Of a stretch of 64,000 bases of DNA, positions 16,698 through 25,719 are shown piece by piece. The stretch covers positions 186,001 to 250,000 of the forward strand of contig NZ_MSPQ01000008.1 in the NCBI RefSeq assembly GCF_001936475.1, written 5' to 3'. The stretch is from Algoriphagus marinus. GTDB taxonomy: Bacteria > Bacteroidota > Bacteroidia > Cytophagales > Cyclobacteriaceae. The notes below the pieces were generated by a model that was given only the letters and a program-made list of their open reading frames with translations, was not told the origin of the DNA and did not search any database. The position numbers and the translations under genes were made by a program. Positions within the stretch are counted from its first letter, which is position 1. The number at the start of each line of letters is the position of its first letter.

Positions 16698-16976
16698 TTA
16701 CTCCCTAGCCGCTTCTAAGGCTGCAATATTATTGTCCTTATAGTACTTGTCGCGATATTCTTGAAACTCCTCTTCCAATGCCGAAACTAAGTTAAGATTG
16801 GAATCTACATTCTGCCACATTTCAGGGAGTTTCTTCTCCAAGAGACTCACGCCTAGGTTGATATTATCCGCTTCTATCTTCGATATTTTCTTCAAAACAG
16901 AGAGCTGGCTATTTCTCAAATCTTCAAATTCATTTAGGATTTTATCCATCAATTCTACTTTCTCTAATTTATCCAT
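16698..16976 (-). CDS. Small coiled-coil hypothetical protein, 92 aa
   Basis: An acidic, all-helical protein with heptad-like spacing of Leu and Ile (LEKVELMDKILNEFEDL, VLKKISKIEADNINLGVSLL). It has no signal peptide and no membrane segment. It carries its own terminator and appears monocistronic. The family is not recognised; a structural or regulatory coiled coil is the most one can say. Confidence 0.65.
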   Translation of the reverse strand: MDKLEKVELMDKILNEFEDLRNSQLSVLKKISKIEADNINLGVSLLEKKLPEMWQNVDSNLNLVSALEEEFQEYRDKYYKDNNIAALEAARE

Positions 16977-17001
16977 GGGTCATTTTTTTTTAAGAGTATA
17001 A

Positions 17002-17355
17002 AAATTTACTACTCACAGAATATACGAAATAAAAAGGACAATGAAATTTGACAACATTATAAACTTCAGAAAATCAGTCTAAAATGTAGTTTGAATACTA
17101 TTATTTATTTCATTTTTCCCTCCTTTAAAATCGGGTTAAACTAGTCGAAACTCTTGTCACTATATTGGTCAAAAGGAACCCTAATCCTGCTCATAGTGGA
17201 TTTTATTCTTTCATTCGATTACTTAAGAATCAGTCTTCAAAAAATTCTCTGAGTTGCGTTAAAGCTTATATTTCTAAAATAATAGCTTAACTTCATTTCG
17301 GTTGTAAGGAAGTTTTATTCGGGTAGAATTCATTCACTTTAATCTTTTTAGAATT
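17002..17355. other. Intergenic, no gene seen
   Basis: This 354-nt AT-rich gap between divergent genes has no ORF with family-like sequence and no convincing hairpin. It presumably holds the promoters of the 16976 and 17356 genes. Confidence 0.5.
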
Positions 17356-17904
17356 ATGATGAAAAACACCTTTAAATACCAGTTTTCCTGTTTGCTCTTG
17401 ATTTTATTTTTAATTGTCATTGAATCACAGGCGCAACAATTTCACTTTGACCTGGGACTTCGGAGTCAGAAATCATTTGGCCTCTACTTTGAAAATGGAG
17501 TGGTGGGACAAGTTTCATCGGAAAATATTGCTAAAAACCAGCTTAGTCTTGGTCTAGGCTACACTACTAGTAGATTGGGATCAGCCATGGGCAGCAATGC
17601 CATCAAGCAGGATAATTATCAAGTTTGGCTTTCGTATTATTTTAATAAAACGCATCGAATCTATCCATTTGTCAGCTTGGGTAGTGGGTACTTTAGTGCT
17701 GATTATGAATCAGATGATTTTGAGGTATTGGACCATAGTTCAGCGTTGTTTTCAGCAACAGCAGGTTTCGAGTATAACACTCCTATCCTATTGAAAATGA
17801 ACCTTGCCTTAGGATATAATTTCATCTCCGGAAATGGTCTAGAGGGACCTGGAACCCTTTATCCAGTTTTTGCGCAACTCAATTTTTACTATCCATTGAA
17901 ATGA
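17356..17904 (+). CDS. Outer-membrane beta-barrel-like protein
   Basis: A 182-residue exported protein: the signal peptide of about 25 residues ends ESQAQ. It is followed by alternating amphipathic strands (LSLGLGYTTSRLG, YQVWLSYYF, YPFVSLGSGYF, FAQLNFYYPLK) and a terminal aromatic strand, typical of 8-stranded barrels. The stop codon overlaps the start of the following lipoprotein hydrolase by 4 nt (ATGA), so they are translationally coupled. Function is unknown. Confidence 0.75.
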   Translation: MMKNTFKYQFSCLLLILFLIVIESQAQQFHFDLGLRSQKSFGLYFENGVVGQVSSENIAKNQLSLGLGYTTSRLGSAMGSNAIKQDNYQVWLSYYFNKTHRIYPFVSLGSGYFSADYESDDFEVLDHSSALFSATAGFEYNTPILLKMNLALGYNFISGNGLEGPGTLYPVFAQLNFYYPLK

Positions 17905-18896
17905 AAAGATTTGACAAATTACCTGCATCAGTTCAAATCGAGAATTTCCTTCGATTTATTCCTAGAGCTTTAAATGCGATTTTATTGGCTTTGATAATAA
18001 GCATCAGTTCCTGTGGGGATCCTTCTGAGATTTCAGACGAGTTATTGGATGGGAAAATTATTTTTGATCCTTCCTTATTAGCTCCGGAAAACTACCTGAC
18101 CTCATTGAAGTACCCTAATCCGAGTCCCTCGGAAGCTACTAAGCCAGTTTTAATCTTATGTCATGGCTATAGTGCTACCACCTTTGAATGGTCAGAATTT
18201 ATAGAATGGACTGGAAATCCCAATGCTTATTATACCTCCAGCGTCCTGTTGGGTGGCCATGGTCGAACTTATGAGGAGTTTAAGTCAAGCAATTGGCATG
18301 ATTGGCAACAGGCTATTTTCGACGAATATGAAGCGCTTATAGCTGCTGGTTATACCAATATCCATTTAGTTGGTTCTTCTACCAGTGGAGCACTTATCCT
18401 AGAGGCGATTTCTTCTGGATATTTTAATGGAAAAACAGCTCCAAAAAGTGTTTTTCTAGTGGATCCAATTGTACTTCCTTCGGACAAAATACTGCCCTTG
18501 ATCGGATTTCTTGGACCGTTAATAGGTTACACTGAGGCTTCTAATACTCCGGGTGAAGAAAGCTATTGGTATACTTATAGACCACAAAAAACACTTCAAG
18601 AACTCCAAGAAGTCATTAAAAAAGTACGTCAAGATCTACAGAGTGGAATTAAGCTTCCTGCGCAAACTTCGCTAAATGTCTTTAAGTCAACCAATGATTC
18701 CAGCGCAGATCCAGTGAGTGCAGTGCTAATCCAAAAAGGAGTCAGCCCTTCCAATCAGCTGAATGTAACAATGGTTAATTCTAGGCTCCATGTATTCACC
18801 AGATTGAAATTTCGGAAGGAAGAAATAAGTGCAGCGGATAAACAAAATCAAGTTCAAACTTTTCAGAGAATTGTAGAATTAGCACTATCCAAGTAA
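17901..18896 (+). CDS. Alpha/beta hydrolase lipoprotein
   Basis: A 331-residue serine hydrolase with a membrane segment near 24-37 ending ISISSC, probably a lipobox with Cys38. The oxyanion motif LCHGYSATTFEW is at about 87-97. The nucleophile elbow is LVGSSTSG, with Ser160 the likely nucleophile. A candidate His lies in NSRLHVFTRL near residue 296. Esterase or lipase activity is probable; the substrate is unknown. It is coupled to the barrel protein upstream. The last 12 nt overlap the convergent M1-peptidase relic. Confidence 0.8.
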   Translation: MKRFDKLPASVQIENFLRFIPRALNAILLALIISISSCGDPSEISDELLDGKIIFDPSLLAPENYLTSLKYPNPSPSEATKPVLILCHGYSATTFEWSEFIEWTGNPNAYYTSSVLLGGHGRTYEEFKSSNWHDWQQAIFDEYEALIAAGYTNIHLVGSSTSGALILEAISSGYFNGKTAPKSVFLVDPIVLPSDKILPLIGFLGPLIGYTEASNTPGEESYWYTYRPQKTLQELQEVIKKVRQDLQSGIKLPAQTSLNVFKSTNDSSADPVSAVLIQKGVSPSNQLNVTMVNSRLHVFTRLKFRKEEISAADKQNQVQTFQRIVELALSK

Positions 18897-19256
18897 GTAG
18901 TAAATTCCTTTCAAGCCCAACTTTAATTTTTTCTTAAAATCCAAATCCATCAGGACCCAATATTCTGGGTCTAAAATGAGCTTTTTTGATTCAGAACTTA
19001 CTTTAAGGAGAAACTCATTGGACTTTTTATCAACGTTTAGGATTTCCATTTGAGTTTTTCCATCCCCATAAAGGATAGCTATCAGCAAGGGTATTTTGAT
19101 GAGATTCTCATTTAGCTGAACTTGGTTCAAATTGATTTTTACTTCTTGTTTTTGACCATTGTAAGTCCAATCTCCAGCAATATTCAAAGCACCGTGTTTG
19201 TAGAGCCACTGCTCGAAAAACTCTAAGATCTTTTTTTTAAGAATAAGTCTTTTCAA
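18885..19256 (-). pseudogene. C-terminal relic of an M1-family metallopeptidase
   Basis: The reading frame holds FFEQWLYKHGALNIAGDWTY and later ESKKLILDPEYWVLMDLDF. These match the C-terminal end of the catalytic core and the following domain of M1 aminopeptidases. The gluzincin HExxH region and about 500 upstream residues are absent. No ATG opens the frame, only a TTG, and an A-run (complement of 19231-19238) sits at the 5' end. The next gene's stop codon is 41 nt upstream, so the missing part has been deleted rather than frameshifted. Confidence 0.6.
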
Positions 19257-19297
19257 TCATGGGGAAAAATAATCTGCAATAGTAAAAAATAAACCCT

Positions 19298-19747
19298 CTA
19301 CCCTTTTCTAACCATCTCGATATGCTCAATTCCATCCTCATCATAGACATCTCCATCGGATACAAAACCCAAGGAAGAATAAAAACCATGTGCATAGGTT
19401 TGTGCGCCAAGACGGATATCCCCTTTCCCAAAAAATTTATGGCAATACTCAATAGATAACTTCATCAGGATTCTCCCAAGACCTTTTCCCCTAGCCGACG
19501 GAGAAGTAATCACCCGCCCGATTGCCATTTCGGAATAAGACAAACCAGCAGGAACTAATCGACTATACCCTACCAGTTCCTGACCTGAATACAATAGAAG
19601 ATGGTAACATTTCTGATCCTTATTATCCTGATCCAAAAACACACAGTTTTGTTCCACCACAAATACCTCGCTACGTAATCGCAATAAATCATAAAGTTCA
19701 TCAACAGTAAGTTCTTGAAACGACTTGATAGTGTGGGTTAAATTCAT
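19298..19747 (-). CDS. elaA: GNAT acetyltransferase, ElaA-like
   Basis: A 149-residue single-domain GNAT. LRSEVFVVEQNCVFLDQD near 27-44 is the ElaA-type signature. The acetyl-CoA loop is in IGRVITSPSARGKGLGRILM (R-x-x-G-x-G/A), and AQTYAHGFYSSLGF is the terminal strand-helix. The substrate is unknown; ElaA relatives are generic N-acetyltransferases. It is monocistronic, with the M1 relic just downstream. Confidence 0.88.
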   Translation of the reverse strand: MNLTHTIKSFQELTVDELYDLLRLRSEVFVVEQNCVFLDQDNKDQKCYHLLLYSGQELVGYSRLVPAGLSYSEMAIGRVITSPSARGKGLGRILMKLSIEYCHKFFGKGDIRLGAQTYAHGFYSSLGFVSDGDVYDEDGIEHIEMVRKG

Positions 19748-20167
19748 GGATTTAAGCTTTGAAAGATTCTGCGATCTTAATTAGTATTTCAAATTAATGT
19801 AGAGTGCAATTTAAGACTGTCCTCGGAGGATTACTACTTGTCTACGGTTAGTCTTTATTTTTAAAATTCAAAAAATTAATCCCCTTTCATGCCGAGCTAT
19901 AGTTCAATAGCCACAAAGTGAACAGCATAAGTGGCTGATTTAAATATGTAATTAGAACCATAAAATTTTATTTATCAGATATTTATGGTAATTTCTCAAG
20001 AGATTTTTAAAGGCTATATCATAGCAATCTGAATTCATTCGATTTATTATTCGAACAGAAATAACAAGAAAATTGAGATCGCCTTTCAAGTAAAAGATTT
20101 TTAGTGCGAGTACTGACAGGGAAGCCGAAAACTGATTAGAGTAGGCATCAAAGAAAATTAGATTTTT
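19748..20167. other. Intergenic, 420 nt, no gene seen
   Basis: An AT-rich gap between the divergent acetyltransferase and NTF2-like genes. Weak inverted arms AGCCAC and GTGGCT lie at about 19908-19945 but are too short and far apart to call. No ORF or RNA gene is supported. Confidence 0.5.
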
Positions 20168-20617
20168 ATGAAAACCAAAATGAAATTGAGTTTGAGCATC
20201 GTGCTGATGGCACTATTATCCTTCCCCCTTATGGCTCAGGATATGGAAAAAGAAATGGTGGAAATGACCAAAAAATATGAAAAAGCCTACAATGCTGAAG
20301 ATGTAAATGCTTTAGTGGCTATGTATACTTCTGATGGAGTCAGAACTTTTAATGATGGGAGAAACTACAAAGGCGCTGCAGAAATAGCCGCAGGATTAAC
20401 AGCGGAGTTTGCTGCCAATAATTTTAAAGTAAGTATCAAACATGAAAAAGTTGTACCTGCCGGAGTTGGAAAAGCTACTGCAACTGGTACCTACCGTGTT
20501 ACTGGGAAGACTGCTGAAGGTGAGTCTGTAGATGTGATGGGTAAATACACCAATACCTTAATAAAAATAGATGGGGAGTGGAAAGTGGCCAGAACTGATG
20601 GGGAAATTATTCAATAA
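20168..20617 (+). CDS. Exported SnoaL/NTF2-like (DUF4440-type) protein
   Basis: A 149-residue protein with a cleavable signal (ending SFPLMAQ, about residue 24) and one cone-shaped NTF2-like domain. A helix KKYEKAYNAEDVNALVAMY is followed by YTSDGVRTFNDG and a beta-sheet ending GEWKVARTDGEI. Such domains are small periplasmic enzymes or ligand-binding proteins; the specific role is unknown. It has its own terminator. Confidence 0.8.
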   Translation: MKTKMKLSLSIVLMALLSFPLMAQDMEKEMVEMTKKYEKAYNAEDVNALVAMYTSDGVRTFNDGRNYKGAAEIAAGLTAEFAANNFKVSIKHEKVVPAGVGKATATGTYRVTGKTAEGESVDVMGKYTNTLIKIDGEWKVARTDGEIIQ

Positions 20618-20650
20618 ATGTCCAAATTAAGATTAGGTAATTCATTTAAG

Positions 20651-20675
20651 GCGTAGCTAAATACTACGCTTTTTT
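20651..20675 (+). terminator. Rho-independent terminator after the NTF2-like gene
   Basis: Arms GCGTAG and CTACGC with a 7-nt loop are followed by six T, 34 nt after the stop codon. Confidence 0.85.
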
Positions 20676-20881
20676 ATTTTTCATGAAATTGAAATTCACT
20701 TTCTAAATTCTTCATTCTAATGGTAATGTTGATTTTTTTGAGCAAAAAAATAAACTGATTTCCATTCATTCTCCCTTTAAACTACCGCTTGTCAAAAAGG
20801 ATAAACATATTAACTAAGAGTCGGTTAGGTCTATGAAGAACCTAAACCAGAACTGAATTAATACCATTGAAGCCTTTGAAG

Positions 20882-23230
20882 ATGAATAAAACATTACCGA
20901 GTAAATCAATATGGAGATCAGTTTCTTTTGCTTTTTTTCTCCTAATTTTTAATCCTTTAATCTCTTTTGCTCAGACAAGCCAGGTTACTGGAAGATTGAT
21001 TGATTCCAAGACTCAAGAGCCAGTAAGTTATGCCCAAGTTGCACTTTTTGGCAATTTGGAAAGCAGCAATCCCGAAGCTTATTCAGATACAAATGAAGAA
21101 GGAGTTTTCAATTTGAATGTCCCTTCTGGAACGTATGTTTTCAAAGCTTTTTTCCTTGGCTATCAGGATCTAATTGTTTCAGATCTAAAAGTAAATGGAG
21201 CTATCAATTTGGGCGAGTTAGTTTTCGTGAGCGAAGGCCAAAACCTGGAAGAAGTTTTGGTTACCACCTCTAAGCTTCCTGTACGAACCACACTCGAGGG
21301 CTTGATAGTTACTCCTGAAAATAATCTGGCAAATGCAGGTGGAACCTTACTGGATATTCTGAGAAATACCCCTTCAGTGTCCGTGAGTGAGGATGGTGGG
21401 ATTTCATTGAGAGGAAGTTCTAATACCAATGTGCTTATTAACGGAAGAAATTCTTCCCTTACTCAAAATCTCGATCAGTTGCCTGCAAGTATTGTTGAAG
21501 AGATCAAAATCATCAATAATCCTAATGCGCGTTATGATGCAGAGGCTGAGGGCGGCGTGATTGATATTGTGTTGAAGAAAGGTATAGAACTAGGGACTCA
21601 TGGTGGTGTAGAGGGTACTTATGGTACAAGAAACCGATCAAATGTCGGTGGAAGAATCAATCACCGTAATTTCAATTTTAATGTCTATGCTGGGTTTAAT
21701 CACAGAAACTGGAAGTCTGTTGGCGAACGGAGATCTACCCGAGTAATTTTCGAAGACAACGAAACGCTTGATCAAAACACCACAAGTTCAGATCTGGATG
21801 TAGGAAATAATTTCAATTTCGGCTTAGACTATACTTTTGGAAACAATACACTCAGCTATGAAGGTGTGTTTCAGGCAAATGAAACCAATAATCTCAATAC
21901 GCTTTTTGCCCAACAGGTTCGGCAAGGAAAGAATTTCGATTATGTCCGCAGAAACGATGAAAATGAAACGGATGATGGGCTAGACAATGCCTTGATTTTT
22001 GAGCATAATTTCAAAGAGAAAGGGCATTTGGTCCGGGCAACAGCCAGTCACTCCTACCGAAATCAGTTTAAAACTCAGCGAATCGATATCTTCAATAATA
22101 CCCTCCAGCCTTTGCCTGAAAACCTGACCGGACAAGAGCGAGCATTTACAGATGAGGTTCGGAATATCACAGTTGTGCAGGCCGATTACATTAAGCCGAT
22201 GGAAAATGGAACATTTGAAACGGGCCTGAAGTCTAATTTTAGAAAATTTGATAATGATTTTCAATACCAACGATTTGATGAAGGAAGTCAGGACTTTGTA
22301 ACTGATCCAGCAGTGAGTAATCGCTTTGTCTATGAAGATCAAATTCATGCAGGCTACCTGATTTACTCCGGTAATAAATCAAAATTTGAATATGGAGTCG
22401 GTGTCCGTGGTGAATTCACTCAAGTAGATACCTACCTGTACAATTCAGATGAAGCAAATCAACAGCGGTATTTCAACCTTTTCCCAAGCGTACAGGGCTT
22501 GTATAATCTTAATGAAACTCATGGAATCAAATTCACCTACAGCCGTAGAATAGATCGTCCAAGAGCTTGGAGACTAAATCCTTTCCCAAATATTACGGAT
22601 AGTCTGAATGTCAGAAGAGGTAATCCAAATCTGATTCCAGAAATGATCAATTCCTTTGAATTAGGGCATTTAGCAAACTTTGAGAAGGTCAGTTTAACAA
22701 CCAATCTTTTCTATAGAAAAATCAATAATCAGATCGATTTCATCACGATTGTAGAAGATGGGATTTCTTATTCACAGCCGGAGAATTTGAATTTTGCCCA
22801 GCTTTATGGAGTAGAGTTTATTGGTACCGCAGAGCTTTCAGATTGGTATTCACTAAATGGAGGAATGACCTTTTCCGGAATTGAAGTGAATGCTTCGAAT
22901 ATCAATGAAGAGTTCACCAATAAGGGCTTCACTTGGAATGCCAAACTTAATCAGGATTTCAAACTTCCTTTAGGATTCAACTTTCAGATTGCGGCCAATT
23001 ATGAATCACCGGAAATTCAGGCACAGGGAAAAAGTCTAGCGGTTTATTTCATTGATTCCAGCATTCAGAAGTCGTTTTTGGAGCGAAAAGGAAGTGTTAC
23101 TTTGAGCGTGCGGGATGTATTTGACACACGAAGATATGCCGGAAATTCGCTCACCAGTAGCTTCTCTCAGGATTTTTACTCCAAGCAGGAGACTCGGATT
23201 ATTTTACTTTCAGCAAGATTTAACTTCTAA
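20882..23230 (+). CDS. TonB-receptor-like outer-membrane protein
   Basis: A large outer-membrane barrel of about 782 residues. A signal peptide is followed by a carboxypeptidase-regulatory-like (CarboxypepD_reg) domain starting TSQVTGRLIDSKTQEPVSYA. Next comes a plug-like segment (LVTPENNLANAGGTLLDILRNTPSV, then NVLINGRNSS), then a 14- or more-stranded barrel ending LLSARFNF with terminal Phe. This is the outer-membrane-protein beta-barrel family common in Bacteroidota, related to TonB-dependent receptors. The ATG at 20882 is preferred over an in-frame TTG at 20867. No SusD partner or transporter is adjacent, so the ligand is unknown. Confidence 0.88.
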   Translation: MNKTLPSKSIWRSVSFAFFLLIFNPLISFAQTSQVTGRLIDSKTQEPVSYAQVALFGNLESSNPEAYSDTNEEGVFNLNVPSGTYVFKAFFLGYQDLIVSDLKVNGAINLGELVFVSEGQNLEEVLVTTSKLPVRTTLEGLIVTPENNLANAGGTLLDILRNTPSVSVSEDGGISLRGSSNTNVLINGRNSSLTQNLDQLPASIVEEIKIINNPNARYDAEAEGGVIDIVLKKGIELGTHGGVEGTYGTRNRSNVGGRINHRNFNFNVYAGFNHRNWKSVGERRSTRVIFEDNETLDQNTTSSDLDVGNNFNFGLDYTFGNNTLSYEGVFQANETNNLNTLFAQQVRQGKNFDYVRRNDENETDDGLDNALIFEHNFKEKGHLVRATASHSYRNQFKTQRIDIFNNTLQPLPENLTGQERAFTDEVRNITVVQADYIKPMENGTFETGLKSNFRKFDNDFQYQRFDEGSQDFVTDPAVSNRFVYEDQIHAGYLIYSGNKSKFEYGVGVRGEFTQVDTYLYNSDEANQQRYFNLFPSVQGLYNLNETHGIKFTYSRRIDRPRAWRLNPFPNITDSLNVRRGNPNLIPEMINSFELGHLANFEKVSLTTNLFYRKINNQIDFITIVEDGISYSQPENLNFAQLYGVEFIGTAELSDWYSLNGGMTFSGIEVNASNINEEFTNKGFTWNAKLNQDFKLPLGFNFQIAANYESPEIQAQGKSLAVYFIDSSIQKSFLERKGSVTLSVRDVFDTRRYAGNSLTSSFSQDFYSKQETRIILLSARFNF

Positions 23231-23479
23231 ATAAAAGAAGATTAAGCTGTTTTTAAAATGTACTATTGTTATCCGTAGAGGTCGTGATGATCTAGTTTTA
23301 TTCGATTTTCTAGGTGGAAAACGGAAGACAGGATTATTCCTAAATCAAATCTCCTCCTAGTTTTCCATAATTGTAATTTGTGAGCTAGCGAAAAAGTGTA
23401 AATGCAGTATCCGATCTATTACACGTTTTTATTTTAAAGCACCTGAATATTTCTTGTTATCAGGTTGTTACTCTTTTAG

Positions 23480-23525
23480 AAAAGGGGTAGAAAATGTGGT
23501 TTAGCCACATCTTTTACCCCTTTTA
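23480..23525 (+). terminator. Long interrupted hairpin, probable terminator
   Basis: AAAAGGGGTA pairs with TACCCCTTTT, and inside it ATGTGG pairs with CCACAT around a short loop, giving a two-part stem of about 16 bp followed by T-rich sequence. It sits 250 nt past the receptor stop, so either the transcript has a long 3' UTR or the hairpin ends a small RNA. The rest of 23231-23640 shows no gene. Confidence 0.6.
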
Positions 23526-23640
23526 TATTAATTTGATTTTTGGAGGTCGAGCAATGGTTTGGGAACCTATCCAACCAAATCGAGGATATTTTGATCTACA
23601 GTCAAAGAAGCGGATAATATATTTTTTAATTTTCCGAATC

Positions 23641-24117
23641 TTATTGATTTAAAAATGAAGAATACATCCAAACCATTTTTTCTTGTGCCCTTATATAATC
23701 ACTCATTAAAGCATTAGTACCTTCATCATCCGCATCAGCTGAAATTGAAAGAAGTTCCCTTTGAAGTATTATTATTGTTTGGAATGAAGTTAAAATATCT
23801 TCAACAGCTTTTATTCCATCACTCACTTGGACACTTTCTTTAATTTTAGAAGTATTCTGATAATCAGCATAGTTATGGAATGGTCTATACCCCAAAGTCA
23901 AAATTCTCTCTGCCACTTCATCTATTTTCAAGAGTAAATCATTATACAATTCTTCAAACTTTAAATGTAATTCAAAAAATTTCTCCCCTTTTATATTCCA
24001 ATGATACCCGCGCGTATTTTGATAAAAAATTGAATAATTTGCCAATAAATCATTTAGTTTTTGAGCCAAATGTTTTGCCTTGTCATTATCAATTCCGATT
24101 CGATTTTTATTATCCAT
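23641..24117 (-). CDS. dps: Dps-family ferritin-like DNA-protection protein
   Basis: A 158-residue dodecameric mini-ferritin that oxidises and stores Fe2+ with H2O2, protecting DNA under stress. TRGYHWNIKGEKFFELHLKFEELYNDL carries the His ferroxidase ligands and the following Asp/Glu. LLLKIDEVAERILTLGYRP is the second Dps signature. A four-helix bundle ends with the typical W-M-x-x-x-FL helix. The ATG is preceded by an AT-rich region. Codons are strikingly AT-rich compared with nearby genes, which may reflect transfer or weak codon selection. Confidence 0.92.
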   Translation of the reverse strand: MDNKNRIGIDNDKAKHLAQKLNDLLANYSIFYQNTRGYHWNIKGEKFFELHLKFEELYNDLLLKIDEVAERILTLGYRPFHNYADYQNTSKIKESVQVSDGIKAVEDILTSFQTIIILQRELLSISADADDEGTNALMSDYIRAQEKMVWMYSSFLNQ

Positions 24118-24651
24118 TTTGTTTGTTTTTTTAGTTATTTAAATTATTCTTTCAAAAATAGTTATTACATATCTTAATTATTGTAACAATAATTACTTAC
24201 CTAATGTTAAGGTTTTTAGAATTTTAATGAATGGTGATTTTATAATTCTGAGTAACAAAATAAAATGTCCTTCAATCGAGATAATGAAGCTGTTTAGATT
24301 TTGATTTGTCAGACCTTTTCAATTTCTATCAAAATGCTTTTAATTTTTTAATAAATGTCTAAAGCAATAATTTATTTCAGTTTTCATACAATCAGATTTA
24401 AAGGACTCTTAAAAAATTATTGCCAGAGTTGAGTTCTGTATTTATTAGTCTTAGTTTAAACCTTACTGCTGTAGCGCAGGGTCTTCAGTCTGGAAAAGGA
24501 AAAAAGATAACTGAAATCATGACCCATCATTATTTAATTAGTAATGGATTAGTGAAAGCAAGAAAAGCCATGTTTAACAATAAACATGGCTTTAAATTAA
24601 AAGATTGAACAAAGATCAAACTTTGAACTAGTCAGAATAGTAGCTTTTTAA
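24118..24651. other. AT-rich intergenic region with one hairpin
   Basis: No gene is supported. A perfect 13-bp stem, AAAGCCATGTTTA with TAAACATGGCTTT around a 4-nt loop, lies at 24564-24593 and resembles a terminator. The upstream frame at 24420-24608 reads through it and has no family-like content. The stem may terminate an unseen rightward RNA, or serve the reductase gene that ends at 24652 on the other strand, since the palindrome works both ways. Confidence 0.5.
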
Positions 24652-25671
24652 TTACTTTCTATAAGCAGATTGCCGCTCGACCATCCAGCCGGGATATTGT
24701 ATTGGCAAAGGACTTACTTCATCAATTTTTGCAAAATCTGAAGCTGTCAATTGAATTTCAGTTGAAGCGATATTTGCATGAAGTTGATCTAATGTTTTTG
24801 CCCCAATAATAGTACTGGTAACACCTATTTGCTGTCTTACCCAGGCTAATGCAATTTGGGCAATACTAGCAGAATGAGCTTTTGCAATCTCTCCCATTAC
24901 ATCTACCAAATCATAAGCTTTTTCTTTGTCGATTGGCGGGAAATCAAAATTAGCCCTTCTTGAATCTGCGTCTGCGCCTTCTCGGGTGAATTTGCCAGTC
25001 AGAAAACCACCAGCCAAAGGACTCCAAGGGAAGATCGCCAAATCATGATCTGCTGCCATTGGAATCAACTCATGCTCAATGTCTCTGCTTACGGCAGCAT
25101 AATAGTATTGAAGCCCAATAAATTTATGATAGCCTCGGTAATGTGCAATAGCTTGAGCTTTCGCTACCATCCAAGCGGGCCAGTTGCAAATAGCTATATA
25201 GCGCACTTTCCCGGAGTCTACGATGTCATTGAGTGATCTAACAGTCTCTTCTAAGGAAGTTGATGGATCGACTCCATGAACATATAGGATGTCCATATAA
25301 TCCAATTGCATTCGTTTTAAACTTGCCTCAACAGAATTGAAAATATGGTACCGAGATAATCCGGTGCTATTTGGCTTTTCATTCATTCTGGCCAGAACTT
25401 TAGTGGCGATGATAATTTCATCACGATTTACCTTTAGATCAATTAATCCTTGTCCCAAAAGTTGCTCCGACTGACCAAAAGAATAGGCATTTGCTGTATC
25501 TATAAAATTGATTCCAGATCCGATAACGGCAGAAAGCATTTCATTCACTTCTTTCTGCTGGAGCTTGCCGATTTTTTCCCAAATCCCAGCATTTTGACCT
25601 CCAAAAGTCATGGTTCCAAAGCAGAGTTCGGAAACCATCAAGCCTGTTTTACCTACTAAATTATACTTCAT
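24652..25671 (-). CDS. Aldo/keto reductase
   Basis: A 339-residue NADPH-dependent (beta/alpha)8 oxidoreductase for aldehydes, ketones or sugars. The catalytic set is visible: Asp and Tyr in FIDTANAYSFGQSE (near 58-63), Lys in IIATKV (near 91) and His in DILYVHGVDP (near 130). The cofactor region GVTSTIIGAKTLDQL is near 283. Close relatives act on sugar aldehydes or 4-keto intermediates, but the substrate cannot be set from sequence. It lies 48 nt downstream of the S9 peptidase on the same strand and may be co-transcribed. Confidence 0.92.
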   Translation of the reverse strand: MKYNLVGKTGLMVSELCFGTMTFGGQNAGIWEKIGKLQQKEVNEMLSAVIGSGINFIDTANAYSFGQSEQLLGQGLIDLKVNRDEIIIATKVLARMNEKPNSTGLSRYHIFNSVEASLKRMQLDYMDILYVHGVDPSTSLEETVRSLNDIVDSGKVRYIAICNWPAWMVAKAQAIAHYRGYHKFIGLQYYYAAVSRDIEHELIPMAADHDLAIFPWSPLAGGFLTGKFTREGADADSRRANFDFPPIDKEKAYDLVDVMGEIAKAHSASIAQIALAWVRQQIGVTSTIIGAKTLDQLHANIASTEIQLTASDFAKIDEVSPLPIQYPGWMVERQSAYRK

Positions 25672-25719
25672 TTTGAGTTTGAGTTATAGTTATAAATAAT
25701 TCAGTTGCCTGTATTTTAC

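Noticed and set aside
19748..20167. A possible tRNA or riboswitch in the 420-nt gap
   Set aside because: No cloverleaf, T-loop motif or known riboswitch core could be found by eye.
24420..24608. A 62-residue ORF on the plus strand
   Set aside because: It starts with a non-ATG codon, reads straight through a terminator-like hairpin, and has no family-like content.
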